DNA from: Bacteroides sp.
GTDB lineage: Bacteria; Bacteroidota; Bacteroidia; Bacteroidales; Bacteroidaceae
Direction of reading: 5' to 3'
NCBI GenBank assembly: GCA_017471925.1
Contig: JAFURM010000046.1
Location: 1-64,000 of the forward strand
DNA length: 64,000 nucleotides
Of this stretch, positions 54,001 to 64,000 are shown piece after piece; within the stretch, counting starts at the first letter, position 1, and the number at the start of each line of letters is the position of its first letter. The position numbers were made by a program, and so were the translations under genes. Below the pieces are notes generated by a model, which was given only the letters and a program-made list of their open reading frames with translations, did not search any database and was not told where the DNA came from.

Positions 54001-54271
54001 GTCCGCCAAAGGCCAGCAGGATGCCGTCGGGACGTTCCTTCTTGATGATTTCCTCTACAAAGTGGGGAGTTACCGGCAGGAAGTAGACCTTGTCGGCAAT
54101 GCCTTCCGAAGTCTGGATGGTAGCGATATTGGGGTTCACCAACACGGAGCTGATACCCTCTTCGCGCAAAGCCTTCAGGGCTTGTGAACCGGAATAGTCG
54201 AACTCTCCGGCCTGACCAATCTTAAGCGCACCTGAGCCTAAGACCAATACTTTCTTCAGTTTCTTTTCCAT
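51044..54271 (-). CDS. carB: Carbamoyl-phosphate synthase large subunit
   Basis: Makes carbamoyl phosphate from ammonia (passed from CarA), bicarbonate and two ATP, for pyrimidine and arginine synthesis. At 1075 residues it is the normal length. Two homologous ATP-grasp halves are present. The first (~1-400) has [20 protein letters not shown] and [13 protein letters not shown]; the second (~560-935) has [20 protein letters not shown] and [15 protein letters not shown]. An MGS-like allosteric domain lies at ~945-1075 ([17 protein letters not shown]). No carA is next to it; the upstream neighbour is mutL. It has its own promoter and a structured leader with a terminator (54313-54509). Confidence 0.97.
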   Translation of the reverse strand: [1075 protein letters not shown]

Positions 54272-54312
54272 TTCTCTGTTGCTTATTTAGTTTTTCTTAT
54301 TTCCGTCCGCAC

Positions 54313-54471
54313 AAAAAAAATGCGTCATCCCGACGAAAGGATTAACGCATTCCTGAACTATCAGACCTGAGACTAACAGAAACAAAAAGCCCTTTAACCT
54401 CCGAATGGGAACCATTCGTACCGCTCTGATGGGGGCTTATCGCTGTCTGTCGTTGCATAGTCTCTACAAAA
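54313..54471 (-). promoter_or_regulatory. Structured 5' leader of carB with intrinsic terminator (possible attenuator)
   Basis: Read on the minus strand, the ~200-nt leader first forms a stem AAGCCC (54438-54433)/GGGCTT (54392-54387) enclosing a hairpin CGAATGG-TTC-CCATTCG (54418-54402) and followed by U's. About 35 nt later ATGCGTTAATCC (54350-54339) pairs with GGATGACGCAT (54330-54320) and runs into eight U residues. An intrinsic terminator between promoter and start codon suggests attenuation. It matches no leader class that I could recognise. Confidence 0.6.
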
Positions 54472-54477
54472 TTTGTG

Positions 54478-54509
54478 CAAAGTAACGACTTATTTGCGAG
54501 ACAAGCAAA
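54478..54509 (-). promoter_or_regulatory. carB promoter
   Basis: On the minus strand, TTTG (54509-54506), a 20-bp spacer and TTACTTTG (54485-54478; one mismatch to TAnnTTTG). It lies just after the mutL stop. Confidence 0.6.
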
Positions 54510-54527
54510 TTATCGCAGCAGTAATTT

Positions 54528-56402
54528 TCACTTGTCGAAAAGGCGTTCTATCTCCTCCTCCGTAATGGTGGCCAGAATGGGCTTTCCGTCAGGGGTGTAG
54601 GTGGGGTTGGGCGAAGCGAAGAGGGAAGCGACCATGCTGTTCATCTCTTCGTTGCTCAGCACCTGACCATAGACGATGGCGGCGGCACGTGCCAGGGTGG
54701 AGGCCAGGATGGTCTGCACCTCCTCACGCATGTCGTTGCCCTTGGCCATGGCGGTGTGCAACATGTTGCTCACCAGTTCCTGCGGGCTCAGTCCTTCGAT
54801 ACCGGCCGGTACCCCGTTGATGGCATAGCTGCCACCGCCGAGCGAGGTGAGTTCGAAGCCCACCGAGGAGAAGTCTTCCAGCAGTTCTTCCAGCACAGCA
54901 GCCTCCGAGGCCGGCAACTGGATGATTTCGGGGAAAAGGACTCCTTGGGAAACGCCCTTCTTCTGGCGAATCTGCGCCATGTATTGTTCATAAAGTATGC
55001 GGATGTGGGCACGGTGCTGGTCTATCAGCATCAGGCCCGACTTCACCGGTGTCAGGATGAAGCGGCCCTTGAACTGCAGGTGACTGCTCCCCTGCTCCAC
55101 CACCTGACCGGCCATCAGTGAGGGTTGCGCCTCCGCCACATGTTCGGCAGCGGGAGTCTCGGAAGGCAACTCCCACTCCTCCTCGGGCAGCGGTTCGTTC
55201 ATGCGGCTCTCATGGGAAAGGCCGGCATAGAGGTCTTCCCACGCCGGAGTGGCGGGACGCCTGTACTCCCGGCTCTCATAGGAAGAGGAACTGCTCTTAA
55301 AGGGATTAAAGGTGGGGTCATAGTGTACCTGTGGCGGCTCGGTGGGCAATCCTTCGGCAAAGGCGGGAATCTCGGGGCGGTCTTCCGTATCGAAGTCAAT
55401 CTGGGGAATGGCGCTGAACTTGCCCAACGCCTCTTTCACGGCAGCGGAGAGAATCTGCCAGATGGCCTGTTCGTTCTCAAACTTGATTTCAGTCTTGGTG
55501 GGATGGATGTTTACATCAATGTTGGCCGGGTCTACGTCGAAGTAGATGAAGTAGGAAACCTGCTCGCCGACCGGTATCAAGCGTTCATAGGCATCCATCA
55601 CGGCACGGTGAAAGTAAGGATGGCGCATGTAGCGGCCATTCACGAAGAAGTATTGCTGGGTGCCCTTCTTGCGCGAGGTCTCGGGTTTGGCCACGAAACC
55701 GCTTATCTTCACCATCGTGGTATCCACCTCCACCGTGAGGAGCTGCTGGTTCAGTTTCTTGCCGAAGACCGCCATGATGCGCTGGCGCAGAGTGGTGGCC
55801 GGCAGGTTGAAGAGTTCGGCGTCGTTGCTGTAGAGGTAGAAGGCGACATCGGGGTGCACCAGGGCAATGCGCTCAAACTCGGCCAGGATGTTGCTCAGCT
55901 CCGTGGAGTTGGCCTTCAGGAACTTGCGGCGTGCCGGCACGTTGAAGAAGAGGTTCTTCACCTGGAAGTTGCAGCCCTGGGGACAGGAGACTACCTCCTG
56001 ACTCTCCACCTTGGAGCCGGCAATCAGCAGACGGGTGCCCAGTTCCTCACCGGCCAGGCGGGTCTTCAGTTCCACCTCGGCCACAGCGGCAATGGAGGCC
56101 AGTGCCTCGCCGCGGAAGCCCATCGTGCGCAAGGCGAAGAGGTCGGAAGCCGACTTGATTTTGGAGGTGGCGTGACGCTCAAAGGAGAGGCGGGCATCGG
56201 TCTCCGACATGCCCTTGCCGTTGTCCACCACCTGAATGCAGGTCTTTCCGGCATCGGTCACCAGCACATGAATCTCCCGTGCCTCGGCATCAATGGCGTT
56301 CTCCACCAGTTCTTTAATGACCGAAGCGGGGCGTTGGATAACCTCCCCGGCAGCAATCTGGTTGGCCACCGAGTCGGGAAGCAAATGAATGATATCGCTC
56401 AT
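54528..56402 (-). CDS. mutL: DNA mismatch repair protein MutL
   Basis: Couples MutS mismatch recognition to strand removal. The start at 56402 ([20 protein letters not shown]) gives 624 residues; the longer frame to 56474 covers the upstream gene's end. The N-terminal GHKL ATPase (~1-330) has [18 protein letters not shown] and [14 protein letters not shown] Pro/Glu-rich linker (~370-430) leads to the dimerisation domain. There the nicking motif DQHA(x)2E(x)4E reads [12 protein letters not shown] (Asp461), with Ile in place of the Glu ligand, and the CPHGRP-type motif reads TPDGKP. The endonuclease site therefore appears inactive, as in E. coli. 22 bp separate it from the upstream small gene. 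Confidence 0.95.
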   Translation of the reverse strand: MSDIIHLLPDSVANQIAAGEVIQRPASVIKELVENAIDAEAREIHVLVTDAGKTCIQVVDNGKGMSETDARLSFERHATSKIKSASDLFALRTMGFRGEALASIAAVAEVELKTRLAGEELGTRLLIAGSKVESQEVVSCPQGCNFQVKNLFFNVPARRKFLKANSTELSNILAEFERIALVHPDVAFYLYSNDAELFNLPATTLRQRIMAVFGKKLNQQLLTVEVDTTMVKISGFVAKPETSRKKGTQQYFFVNGRYMRHPYFHRAVMDAYERLIPVGEQVSYFIYFDVDPANIDVNIHPTKTEIKFENEQAIWQILSAAVKEALGKFSAIPQIDFDTEDRPEIPAFAEGLPTEPPQVHYDPTFNPFKSSSSSYESREYRRPATPAWEDLYAGLSHESRMNEPLPEEEWELPSETPAAEHVAEAQPSLMAGQVVEQGSSHLQFKGRFILTPVKSGLMLIDQHRAHIRILYEQYMAQIRQKKGVSQGVLFPEIIQLPASEAAVLEELLEDFSSVGFELTSLGGGSYAINGVPAGIEGLSPQELVSNMLHTAMAKGNDMREEVQTILASTLARAAAIVYGQVLSNEEMNSMVASLFASPNPTYTPDGKPILATITEEEIERLFDK

Positions 56403-56424
56403 GAAGTCAGTTGCGTGTTTAAAA

Positions 56425-56715
56425 TCAGATAAGTCCTTTGATGATGGCATACCACAAGACAAGCAGCACCGCAACGATGCCCAGCAGGAGCCCCGGATGG
56501 GCCGGCTTGCGCCCGCTCTTCTTGCGACGCTTCAGGTGGGTGGTTCCTTCGACAAACTTGCCCCGGATGTCCTCGGGCGAAAACTCTTTCTCGGGCAGCA
56601 GGCCCAGGTCGCGCTTGGCCTTCTCTTCCATCTTGGCCAGCTTCTCCTTGCGTTCATCCACATAGATGTAGGGATGATTGAAGCCACGCGGCTTCCGCAT
56701 CGTAAACATTCCCAT
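56425..56715 (-). CDS. Small single-pass membrane protein, hypothetical
   Basis: 96 residues: an N-terminal soluble part rich in charged residues ([21 protein letters not shown]), a basic stretch ([16 protein letters not shown]) and one C-terminal membrane helix ([21 protein letters not shown]). The topology is a C-tail-anchored protein with the positive patch on the cytoplasmic side. In-frame ATGs at 56715, 56709 and 56700 are all possible starts. It lies 13 bp after the OstA-like gene and 22 bp before mutL, inside the minus-strand run. No known domain was recognised; similar small genes next to mutL appear to be common in Bacteroidales. Confidence 0.75.
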   Translation of the reverse strand: MGMFTMRKPRGFNHPYIYVDERKEKLAKMEEKAKRDLGLLPEKEFSPEDIRGKFVEGTTHLKRRKKSGRKPAHPGLLLGIVAVLLVLWYAIIKGLI

Positions 56716-56728
56716 AGTATGCTCTTAT

Positions 56729-58384
56729 TTATTTCTTAGTTCGTTTGATGTTCAGGTCACGAGGCGACACGACCGACTTGCGTTCGCTCTTCTTCAGCAC
56801 GTCGTCGGCATGCTTGCCCCGCCAGTGGAAGATGTCTTCCTTGCTGCGCGGGCGGATGTAGTCGAACCAGGCAAAGGAGGGCAAGCGGTAACGTTCCGGC
56901 GGAATCTGGTCCATGGGATAGGCAATGCCGTTGGCCTTGCCGATGAACATGCCCCGCTCCATCTTGCGCTCCTTCAGTTCCATGCGCATGAAGCTGCCCT
57001 CGGTGTAGTTCAGCATCATCAGGGTGGAGTCTTTCTCCTCCACGGGATAGTAGATGACCAGCACATTGCCGTTCACGTCTACCTGGCGCATGTCTCCCTC
57101 CACGAAGAAGGCCTTCATCTCCTTGCCGGCCACCTGATTGTAGTGGAGGGTGTCCTTCATTTCCACTGCCAGTGCCTGGTTGATGATGTGTGCCCAGTCG
57201 ATGGTACTGTCGTTCATGTAGACCTTGATTTCCTCGCCCAGAAGTTGCTGGGAGCCATACCACAGCACGGGGTCGGTGTACATCGTCATGCAGGAGTCCT
57301 TGGAGTTGTAGACCAGGGAATCACAGACGGCCTGTATGTCGCGGCGGTAGGCCCGTACCTTGTGATAGGCCCTCATCTCGCGATAGACCGAGTCGGTATT
57401 GAGGTAGAAGGTCATCAGGCGCAGGGTGTCGGCGTGCATGAAGAGACTGTCACCCTGGGAGTAGTCCACGGCCACGGCACGGTCGGTGGCCACGGCATTT
57501 CCCGTCAGCTCGTTGTAGAAGCAGTAGTTGCCGGTGAGCATGTTGCGGTTCACGGTGTCGTTCATCTGCACGTCCCTGAACACTTCGCCATAGCCCAGTT
57601 TGCGGTCATAGAAAAGGCTGTCGCCGGTGAGTTTCTTACCGTCGTTGGTCAGCACCGAGCGGTCCAGCAGGAAGGCCTGCTCCGTCAGGGTGTTGTATTC
57701 ACCCCGCTCCGAATAGATGTGGTTGTTGTCGCTCACGATGTCCGAAGGTCCCAAGATGGTGGCAATCTTGCTGAGCGTGCTGTACTTCAGGGTGTCGGAG
57801 GTCAGCGTGAAACGGGAGTTGACCAGCTTCACATCGTGATTGAAGACTGCCAGTTTGGTGGCAGGACTGTACTCGCCCCAATAGGAGGTGAGCACATTCT
57901 CCTCATCGGTCAGCGTGCCGCCCTCAAAGTAGTAGGCCAGGTTGTAGAGGCGGTCATAATTCAGGCTGTCGGTGGTCAGCACGGTGTTGCGGTTGATAAG
58001 CCGCACGTTCTCGCGCAGTTCGGCCAGTTGGGTAGTGCCGTCATAGTTCAGGTAGTCCCCATAAGTGAAGAGGGTGTCGCCCTGCTCCATACGCACATTG
58101 CCGAACGCCTGCACCGAGTTGCTCTTTTCGAAGACCAACGCACTGTCACAGTACATGTACATGCTGTCGTGACGCAGCTTCACCGAGCCCACCAGTATCT
58201 GCACGTCGGGCAGGAGCTGGCGGTCGGCCTGTACCTCGTCGGCATGAAGCAGGTCGATGCGTGTCTTCTTCTTTTCTCCCCTGTTCCGCTCCTGCGCACC
58301 GAGCAGGCAGACAGCAAACAGGCATAGAATACCTGTAAGCCAGTATCTATGCCTGTAAATGAGAGCTTTATTTCTCTTCGTCAT
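56729..58384 (-). CDS. OstA/LptA-like periplasmic protein
   Basis: A 551-residue protein with an N-terminal hydrophobic signal/anchor (YWLTGILCLFAVCLLGAQ). It then shows many regularly spaced short beta strands with Asp/Asn turns, the OstA (LptA/LptD N-domain) beta-jellyroll pattern: DVQILVGSVKLRHDSMYMYC, NSVQAFGNVRMEQGDTLFTY and ERGEYNTLTEQAFLL. The tail is basic (SPRDLNIKRTKK). OstA proteins bridge the periplasm to carry lipopolysaccharide to the outer membrane. At about three times the length of LptA it probably has two or three jellyroll units. It lies 2 bp after a SurA-like gene, in an envelope-biogenesis cluster. Confidence 0.85.
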   Translation of the reverse strand: MTKRNKALIYRHRYWLTGILCLFAVCLLGAQERNRGEKKKTRIDLLHADEVQADRQLLPDVQILVGSVKLRHDSMYMYCDSALVFEKSNSVQAFGNVRMEQGDTLFTYGDYLNYDGTTQLAELRENVRLINRNTVLTTDSLNYDRLYNLAYYFEGGTLTDEENVLTSYWGEYSPATKLAVFNHDVKLVNSRFTLTSDTLKYSTLSKIATILGPSDIVSDNNHIYSERGEYNTLTEQAFLLDRSVLTNDGKKLTGDSLFYDRKLGYGEVFRDVQMNDTVNRNMLTGNYCFYNELTGNAVATDRAVAVDYSQGDSLFMHADTLRLMTFYLNTDSVYREMRAYHKVRAYRRDIQAVCDSLVYNSKDSCMTMYTDPVLWYGSQQLLGEEIKVYMNDSTIDWAHIINQALAVEMKDTLHYNQVAGKEMKAFFVEGDMRQVDVNGNVLVIYYPVEEKDSTLMMLNYTEGSFMRMELKERKMERGMFIGKANGIAYPMDQIPPERYRLPSFAWFDYIRPRSKEDIFHWRGKHADDVLKKSERKSVVSPRDLNIKRTKK

Positions 58385-58386
58385 AC

Positions 58387-59760
58387 TTAATCCTTAATCC
58401 ACCCGGGGTATTTGAATGTACAGTTATTTTTCCAGTTCTCACTGATGCGGACATAGGTCTGCTTCTGCTTCTCGCGTATCCACTTGTCCAGCATCTCCTC
58501 GCGACGTTTCTCCAACACCACGTTCTTCAGGTTCTGATAGTCGTCGGTGATGGTGGCCTTGTGACCGTTCACACGGCTCTTCAACTTCACGATGACGCAT
58601 ACCTGCTTGCCCGTGTTCTGGGGAATCATGGTGAAGGCTTCGGAGATTTCGCCCACCTTCATCTTGTCCACCACTTTGGCTATCTCGGGAGGCAATTCCT
58701 GCATCTCGAACTTGGAAGTGTTGGTGTTGGGATTGGGCAGCAGGCCGTGGTTGTTGCGCGTGTCCTTGTCATGAGAGAGCACGGAAGCAGCATCTTCAAA
58801 GGTGAACTTGTTGTTGCGGATGTCATCGGCAATGGAGTCCAGACGGGCATTGGCTGCCTGGAGAGCCTCTTCGGGGATGTGGGGCTTCAGCAGAATGTGG
58901 CGTGTCTTGATGCGGTCGCCACGCTTTTCCATCAGCTGGATGATGTGGAAGCCATACTCGGACTCTACAATCTTGGAAACCTTGTTGGGGTCTTGGAGGT
59001 TGAAGGCCACGTTGGCATAGGCGGGGTCCAGCATGCCACGTCCGGTGAAGTCCACCTCACCGCCACGCATGGCCGTGCCACGGTCTTCCGAATAGAGGCG
59101 GGCCAACATGGAGAAGCTTTCTCCCTTGTTCACGCGCTCCGTGTATTCACGCAGGCGACGCTTCACGTCCTCAATCTCTTCTAAGGGCACCTTAGGTTGC
59201 TGGGTGATAATCTGCACCTCCACTTGTGTGGGGATGAAGGGGATGCTGTCTTGAGGCAGTTTGTTGAAGTAACGGCGCACCTCGGCCGGTGTAATCTTCA
59301 CCTCCACGTCACCCATCAGCTTATCGCGCATCTTGCTCACCTTCAACTCTTCGCGAATGGACTCGCGCAGGGTCTCACGAAGTTGGGTAGAGGTTTTGTT
59401 GAAGTACTCCTCCATCTTCTCGCGCGAACCGATGTTGGCAATGTAGTAGTTGATACGGCTGTCCAGCATGCGGATGACCTCACTCTCGGAAACCTCGATA
59501 CTGTCCAGGGCCGCCTGATGCAGGAAGAGCTTGCGCACGGCCAGTTCTTCGGGAATCTCGCAATAGGGGTCGCGTTCAAACCGACGGCCGTTGTACATGG
59601 CATCGAGACGCATCTCTTCGACCTCGGATTTCCAGATGGCCTCATCGCCTACGACCCAGACTACTTCGTCTATCACATTGTCCTGTCCATAAGCGGCAGA
59701 GCCGGCAAGCAGGCCCATGGCCAGACATACTATCCATTTAAAGTTTTTAAACTTCGTCAT
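58387..59760 (-). CDS. SurA-like peptidylprolyl isomerase with two parvulin domains
   Basis: A periplasmic chaperone/isomerase for outer-membrane proteins; 457 residues with signal peptide IVCLAMGLLAGSAAYGQ. The order is that of SurA: an N-terminal helical domain (~25-170, EVVWVVGDEAIWKSEVEEMR), a first parvulin domain (~175-280, GFHIIQLMEKRGD), a second (~283-395, IKTRHILLKPHIPEEAL) and a C-terminal helix. Length is close to E. coli SurA (428). Its start overlaps the stop of the upstream lipoprotein gene by 4 bp, and the OstA-like gene begins 2 bp after its stop. The three are therefore tightly co-translated. Confidence 0.9.
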   Translation of the reverse strand: MTKFKNFKWIVCLAMGLLAGSAAYGQDNVIDEVVWVVGDEAIWKSEVEEMRLDAMYNGRRFERDPYCEIPEELAVRKLFLHQAALDSIEVSESEVIRMLDSRINYYIANIGSREKMEEYFNKTSTQLRETLRESIREELKVSKMRDKLMGDVEVKITPAEVRRYFNKLPQDSIPFIPTQVEVQIITQQPKVPLEEIEDVKRRLREYTERVNKGESFSMLARLYSEDRGTAMRGGEVDFTGRGMLDPAYANVAFNLQDPNKVSKIVESEYGFHIIQLMEKRGDRIKTRHILLKPHIPEEALQAANARLDSIADDIRNNKFTFEDAASVLSHDKDTRNNHGLLPNPNTNTSKFEMQELPPEIAKVVDKMKVGEISEAFTMIPQNTGKQVCVIVKLKSRVNGHKATITDDYQNLKNVVLEKRREEMLDKWIREKQKQTYVRISENWKNNCTFKYPGWIKD

Positions 59761-60617
59761 TCTCTTTCTATATTAAAGTATTTAATTTCTTCATCTTCCA
59801 CGGCCTGACGATACAGGTCCTGCTTCACCAGGTTCATGAAGTCCACTTGCTTCAGGTTCAGCAGGATGTCCGCCACCTGTGCGCGGGCCGATTCAAAGGG
59901 TTCCTGCTCGCCCTGTGCGCGAAACTCCGTCACGTTCAGGAAGTAGTGGAACGCCGTGTCCTTCAGTTCCACCTGGCGGTTCTTCTCAATGTAGCCCTCG
60001 GCATCGGCCACCTTCAGCGGCAGCCAGTCCAGTACCTCCTTCAGCGACAGCCACTTGTCATAGAAGTATTCGTACTTCACGGCGTGCTTCAGGCTGTACT
60101 TCTCCAGTTTCTCCACCGCCTCCTGTTCGTCGCTCTTGTAGCAGCGGCGCACCAGGGAGAGGTCGGGCGACTTCAGAGGCACCTTGATGAAAAGCCCTTT
60201 CATCAGCGGATGCTCCAGTTTGAAGAGTTCCCGATTCTTATCATAGTAGGCCAGCAGTTCCTCTTCGGAGAGTTGGTCGGCCAGTTTCTGGTGAATCAGT
60301 GCCTGACGGTAGGTGTGCATAATCAGCGACTTGCGATAATTCGCGACAAGACGTTCTATCTCCGCATCGTTCTGAATATTTCTCCGTGCCTTATCATAAA
60401 GCAGGACATCCTCGGCCCAGTTGCGCAGATAGCGCTCCGCAAAGGCCAGGCTGTCGGTGGGCGACAGGTGCTTGGGCAGAACGGCAAGGAGGTCTTCCTG
60501 ATACAGGAAGTTGCCCTTCAGCTCGGCCAAAGGAGTCTTCCCCTTGTGGTCATATTCCTCGCGACACGCTCCACAAAGCAGGCAGAAACAAAGCAGCACA
60601 CATATATTTCGCATCAT
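59757..60617 (-). CDS. SurA N-domain-like lipoprotein
   Basis: A 286-residue lipoprotein (signal ICVLLCFCLLCGAC, acylated Cys near residue 18). The mature part is helical and resembles the chaperone domain of SurA/PpiD proteins (ELKGNFLYQEDLLAVLP, then LTKQ-like helices), with a short central region where a parvulin domain would sit (HPLMKGLFIKVPLKSPDL). The parvulin motif HIL is not seen, so isomerase activity is unlikely. It is the middle of three consecutive SurA-related genes; it ends in an ATGA overlap with the two-parvulin gene and starts 46 bp after the upstream PpiC gene. Confidence 0.75.
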   Translation of the reverse strand: MMRNICVLLCFCLLCGACREEYDHKGKTPLAELKGNFLYQEDLLAVLPKHLSPTDSLAFAERYLRNWAEDVLLYDKARRNIQNDAEIERLVANYRKSLIMHTYRQALIHQKLADQLSEEELLAYYDKNRELFKLEHPLMKGLFIKVPLKSPDLSLVRRCYKSDEQEAVEKLEKYSLKHAVKYEYFYDKWLSLKEVLDWLPLKVADAEGYIEKNRQVELKDTAFHYFLNVTEFRAQGEQEPFESARAQVADILLNLKQVDFMNLVKQDLYRQAVEDEEIKYFNIERE

Positions 60618-60663
60618 CAGACTGGTATTTCCTCTGTTTTAAGTCACGAAGATAGTGGTTTAA

Positions 60664-63518
<2,855 letters not shown>

Positions 63519-63535
63519 TTAAAATTTATTGCGTG

Positions 63536-63543
63536 CAAATATA
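63536..63543 (-). promoter_or_regulatory. -7 box for guaB
   Basis: On the minus strand it reads TATATTTG, a match to TAnnTTTG, 29 bp before the guaB ATG. A weak CTTG lies 22 bp further upstream. Confidence 0.5.
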
Positions 63544-63678
63544 CGGTTTTTCTTGAGAATGCCACGCAAGTGACCCGAGTTTTTTTAGCAAAAAGATTAT
63601 CGGGGTTGCGCGGGCATTCACCTACACATTATTATTTAAGCACGTCTTCCATTTACTTTGGAGTTTCGTCCTCCTTCA

Positions 63679-64000
63679 TCAGTTCGCCATTTCAGAGATG
63701 AACTTGATGCGCACCAACCGCACCTCCTCTTCGGTGAACTCATCGCCCAGTTCGTCGAGGGCGTCATCGATGTCGTCAGTGGTGGATTCCTTGAAGTAGT
63801 CATAGATGTCGAGCATGTGGTCTTCGTCCAGGATGTCGTCCAGGAAGTAGTCGATGTTCAGCTTGGTGCCCGAGTAGACGATTGCCTCGATTTCGTCCAG
63901 CAGTTCGTCGAACTCAATGCCCTTGGAGACAGCGATGTCGTCCAGCGCCACCTTGCGGTCTATGGCCTGTATGATGGCCACCTTCATCTTGGACTTGTTG
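63679..64000 (-). CDS. recQ: RecQ DNA helicase, C-terminal part (5' cut by window edge)
   Basis: The frame is open to the right edge (NKSKMKVAIIQAIDRK), so only the last ~107 residues are visible. The text is an acidic C-terminal domain of Bacteroides RecQ: VALDDIAVSKGIEFDELLDE, then YFLDDILDEDHMLDIYDYF and EEEVRLVRIKFISEM. This winged-helix-like/HRDC-neighbouring tail follows the helicase core in ~725-residue Bacteroides RecQ proteins. The helicase motifs lie outside the window. guaB follows 172 bp downstream on the same strand with its own -7 box. Confidence 0.75.
   Translation of the reverse strand, partial: NKSKMKVAIIQAIDRKVALDDIAVSKGIEFDELLDEIEAIVYSGTKLNIDYFLDDILDEDHMLDIYDYFKESTTDDIDDALDELGDEFTEEEVRLVRIKFISEMAN

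Overview
The window is a chromosomal segment of a gut Bacteroidales genome, most likely Bacteroides. The evidence is a SusC/SusD pair with a pectin-type polysaccharide utilisation locus (PUL), many lipoproteins, Bacteroides-style promoters (TTTG, about 20 bp, TAnnTTTG), and families typical of the phylum (DUF4270, DUF4861, DUF4957/DUF5123, a starch-synthase N-domain-only protein, and a fused NfnA-NfnB). No rRNA, tRNA, CRISPR array or intact insertion sequence was seen. The species cannot be fixed from the sequence alone.

Layout. 1-2.8 kb is a graveyard: the 3' end of an AAA-ATPase/PD-(D/E)XK protein, a deleted and frameshifted pectate-lyase remnant, and three truncated minus-strand genes. These three look like what is left of a Wadjet/MukBEF-like operon (kleisin-like start, SMC-like C-terminal half, JetD-like start). 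2.8-9.8 kb holds a DUF418 membrane protein, a GH2 glycosidase and the fused NADPH:ferredoxin oxidoreductase (NfnA-NfnB). 9.8-10.57 kb is non-coding and contains a 383-bp stretch bounded by 39-bp inverted repeats. 10.57-21.5 kb is housekeeping: panC-panD, a GT5-like protein with a DUF4270 lipoprotein, a MATE exporter, lysS-gpsA-pgi, a HAD phosphatase and a YfcE-like phosphoesterase. 21.5-31.2 kb has polyphosphate kinase with a PiT-PhoU phosphate transporter, a DPP-IV-like peptidase, a Nudix-like membrane protein, an RsmI-like methylase and fabI.

31.3-50.6 kb is the PUL, all on the plus strand. GH28 polygalacturonase, a GH78 rhamnosidase joined to a sialidase-like beta-propeller, DUF4861 and GH43 form one run that closes with a strong terminator. 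A HAD phosphatase, SusC, SusD, a FN3/beta-helix surface lipoprotein and a GH3 enzyme with a PA14 insert follow. The set fits rhamnogalacturonan or another arabinose-decorated pectin. Glycan would be bound and cut at the surface, imported by SusC/D and trimmed in the periplasm. No local regulator is present.

51-64 kb is a minus-strand housekeeping block: recQ (partial), guaB, three SurA/PpiC-related periplasmic proteins, an OstA/LptA-like protein, a small membrane protein, mutL and carB. carB has its own promoter and a structured leader with an intrinsic terminator, which suggests attenuation.

A family of intergenic palindromes with a GGCACGGATTACACGGA-type arm occurs four times (14.5, 20.3, 26.0 and 51.0 kb). 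Other strong palindromes sit after the GH43 and GH3 genes and inside the nfnA-nfnB coding sequence.
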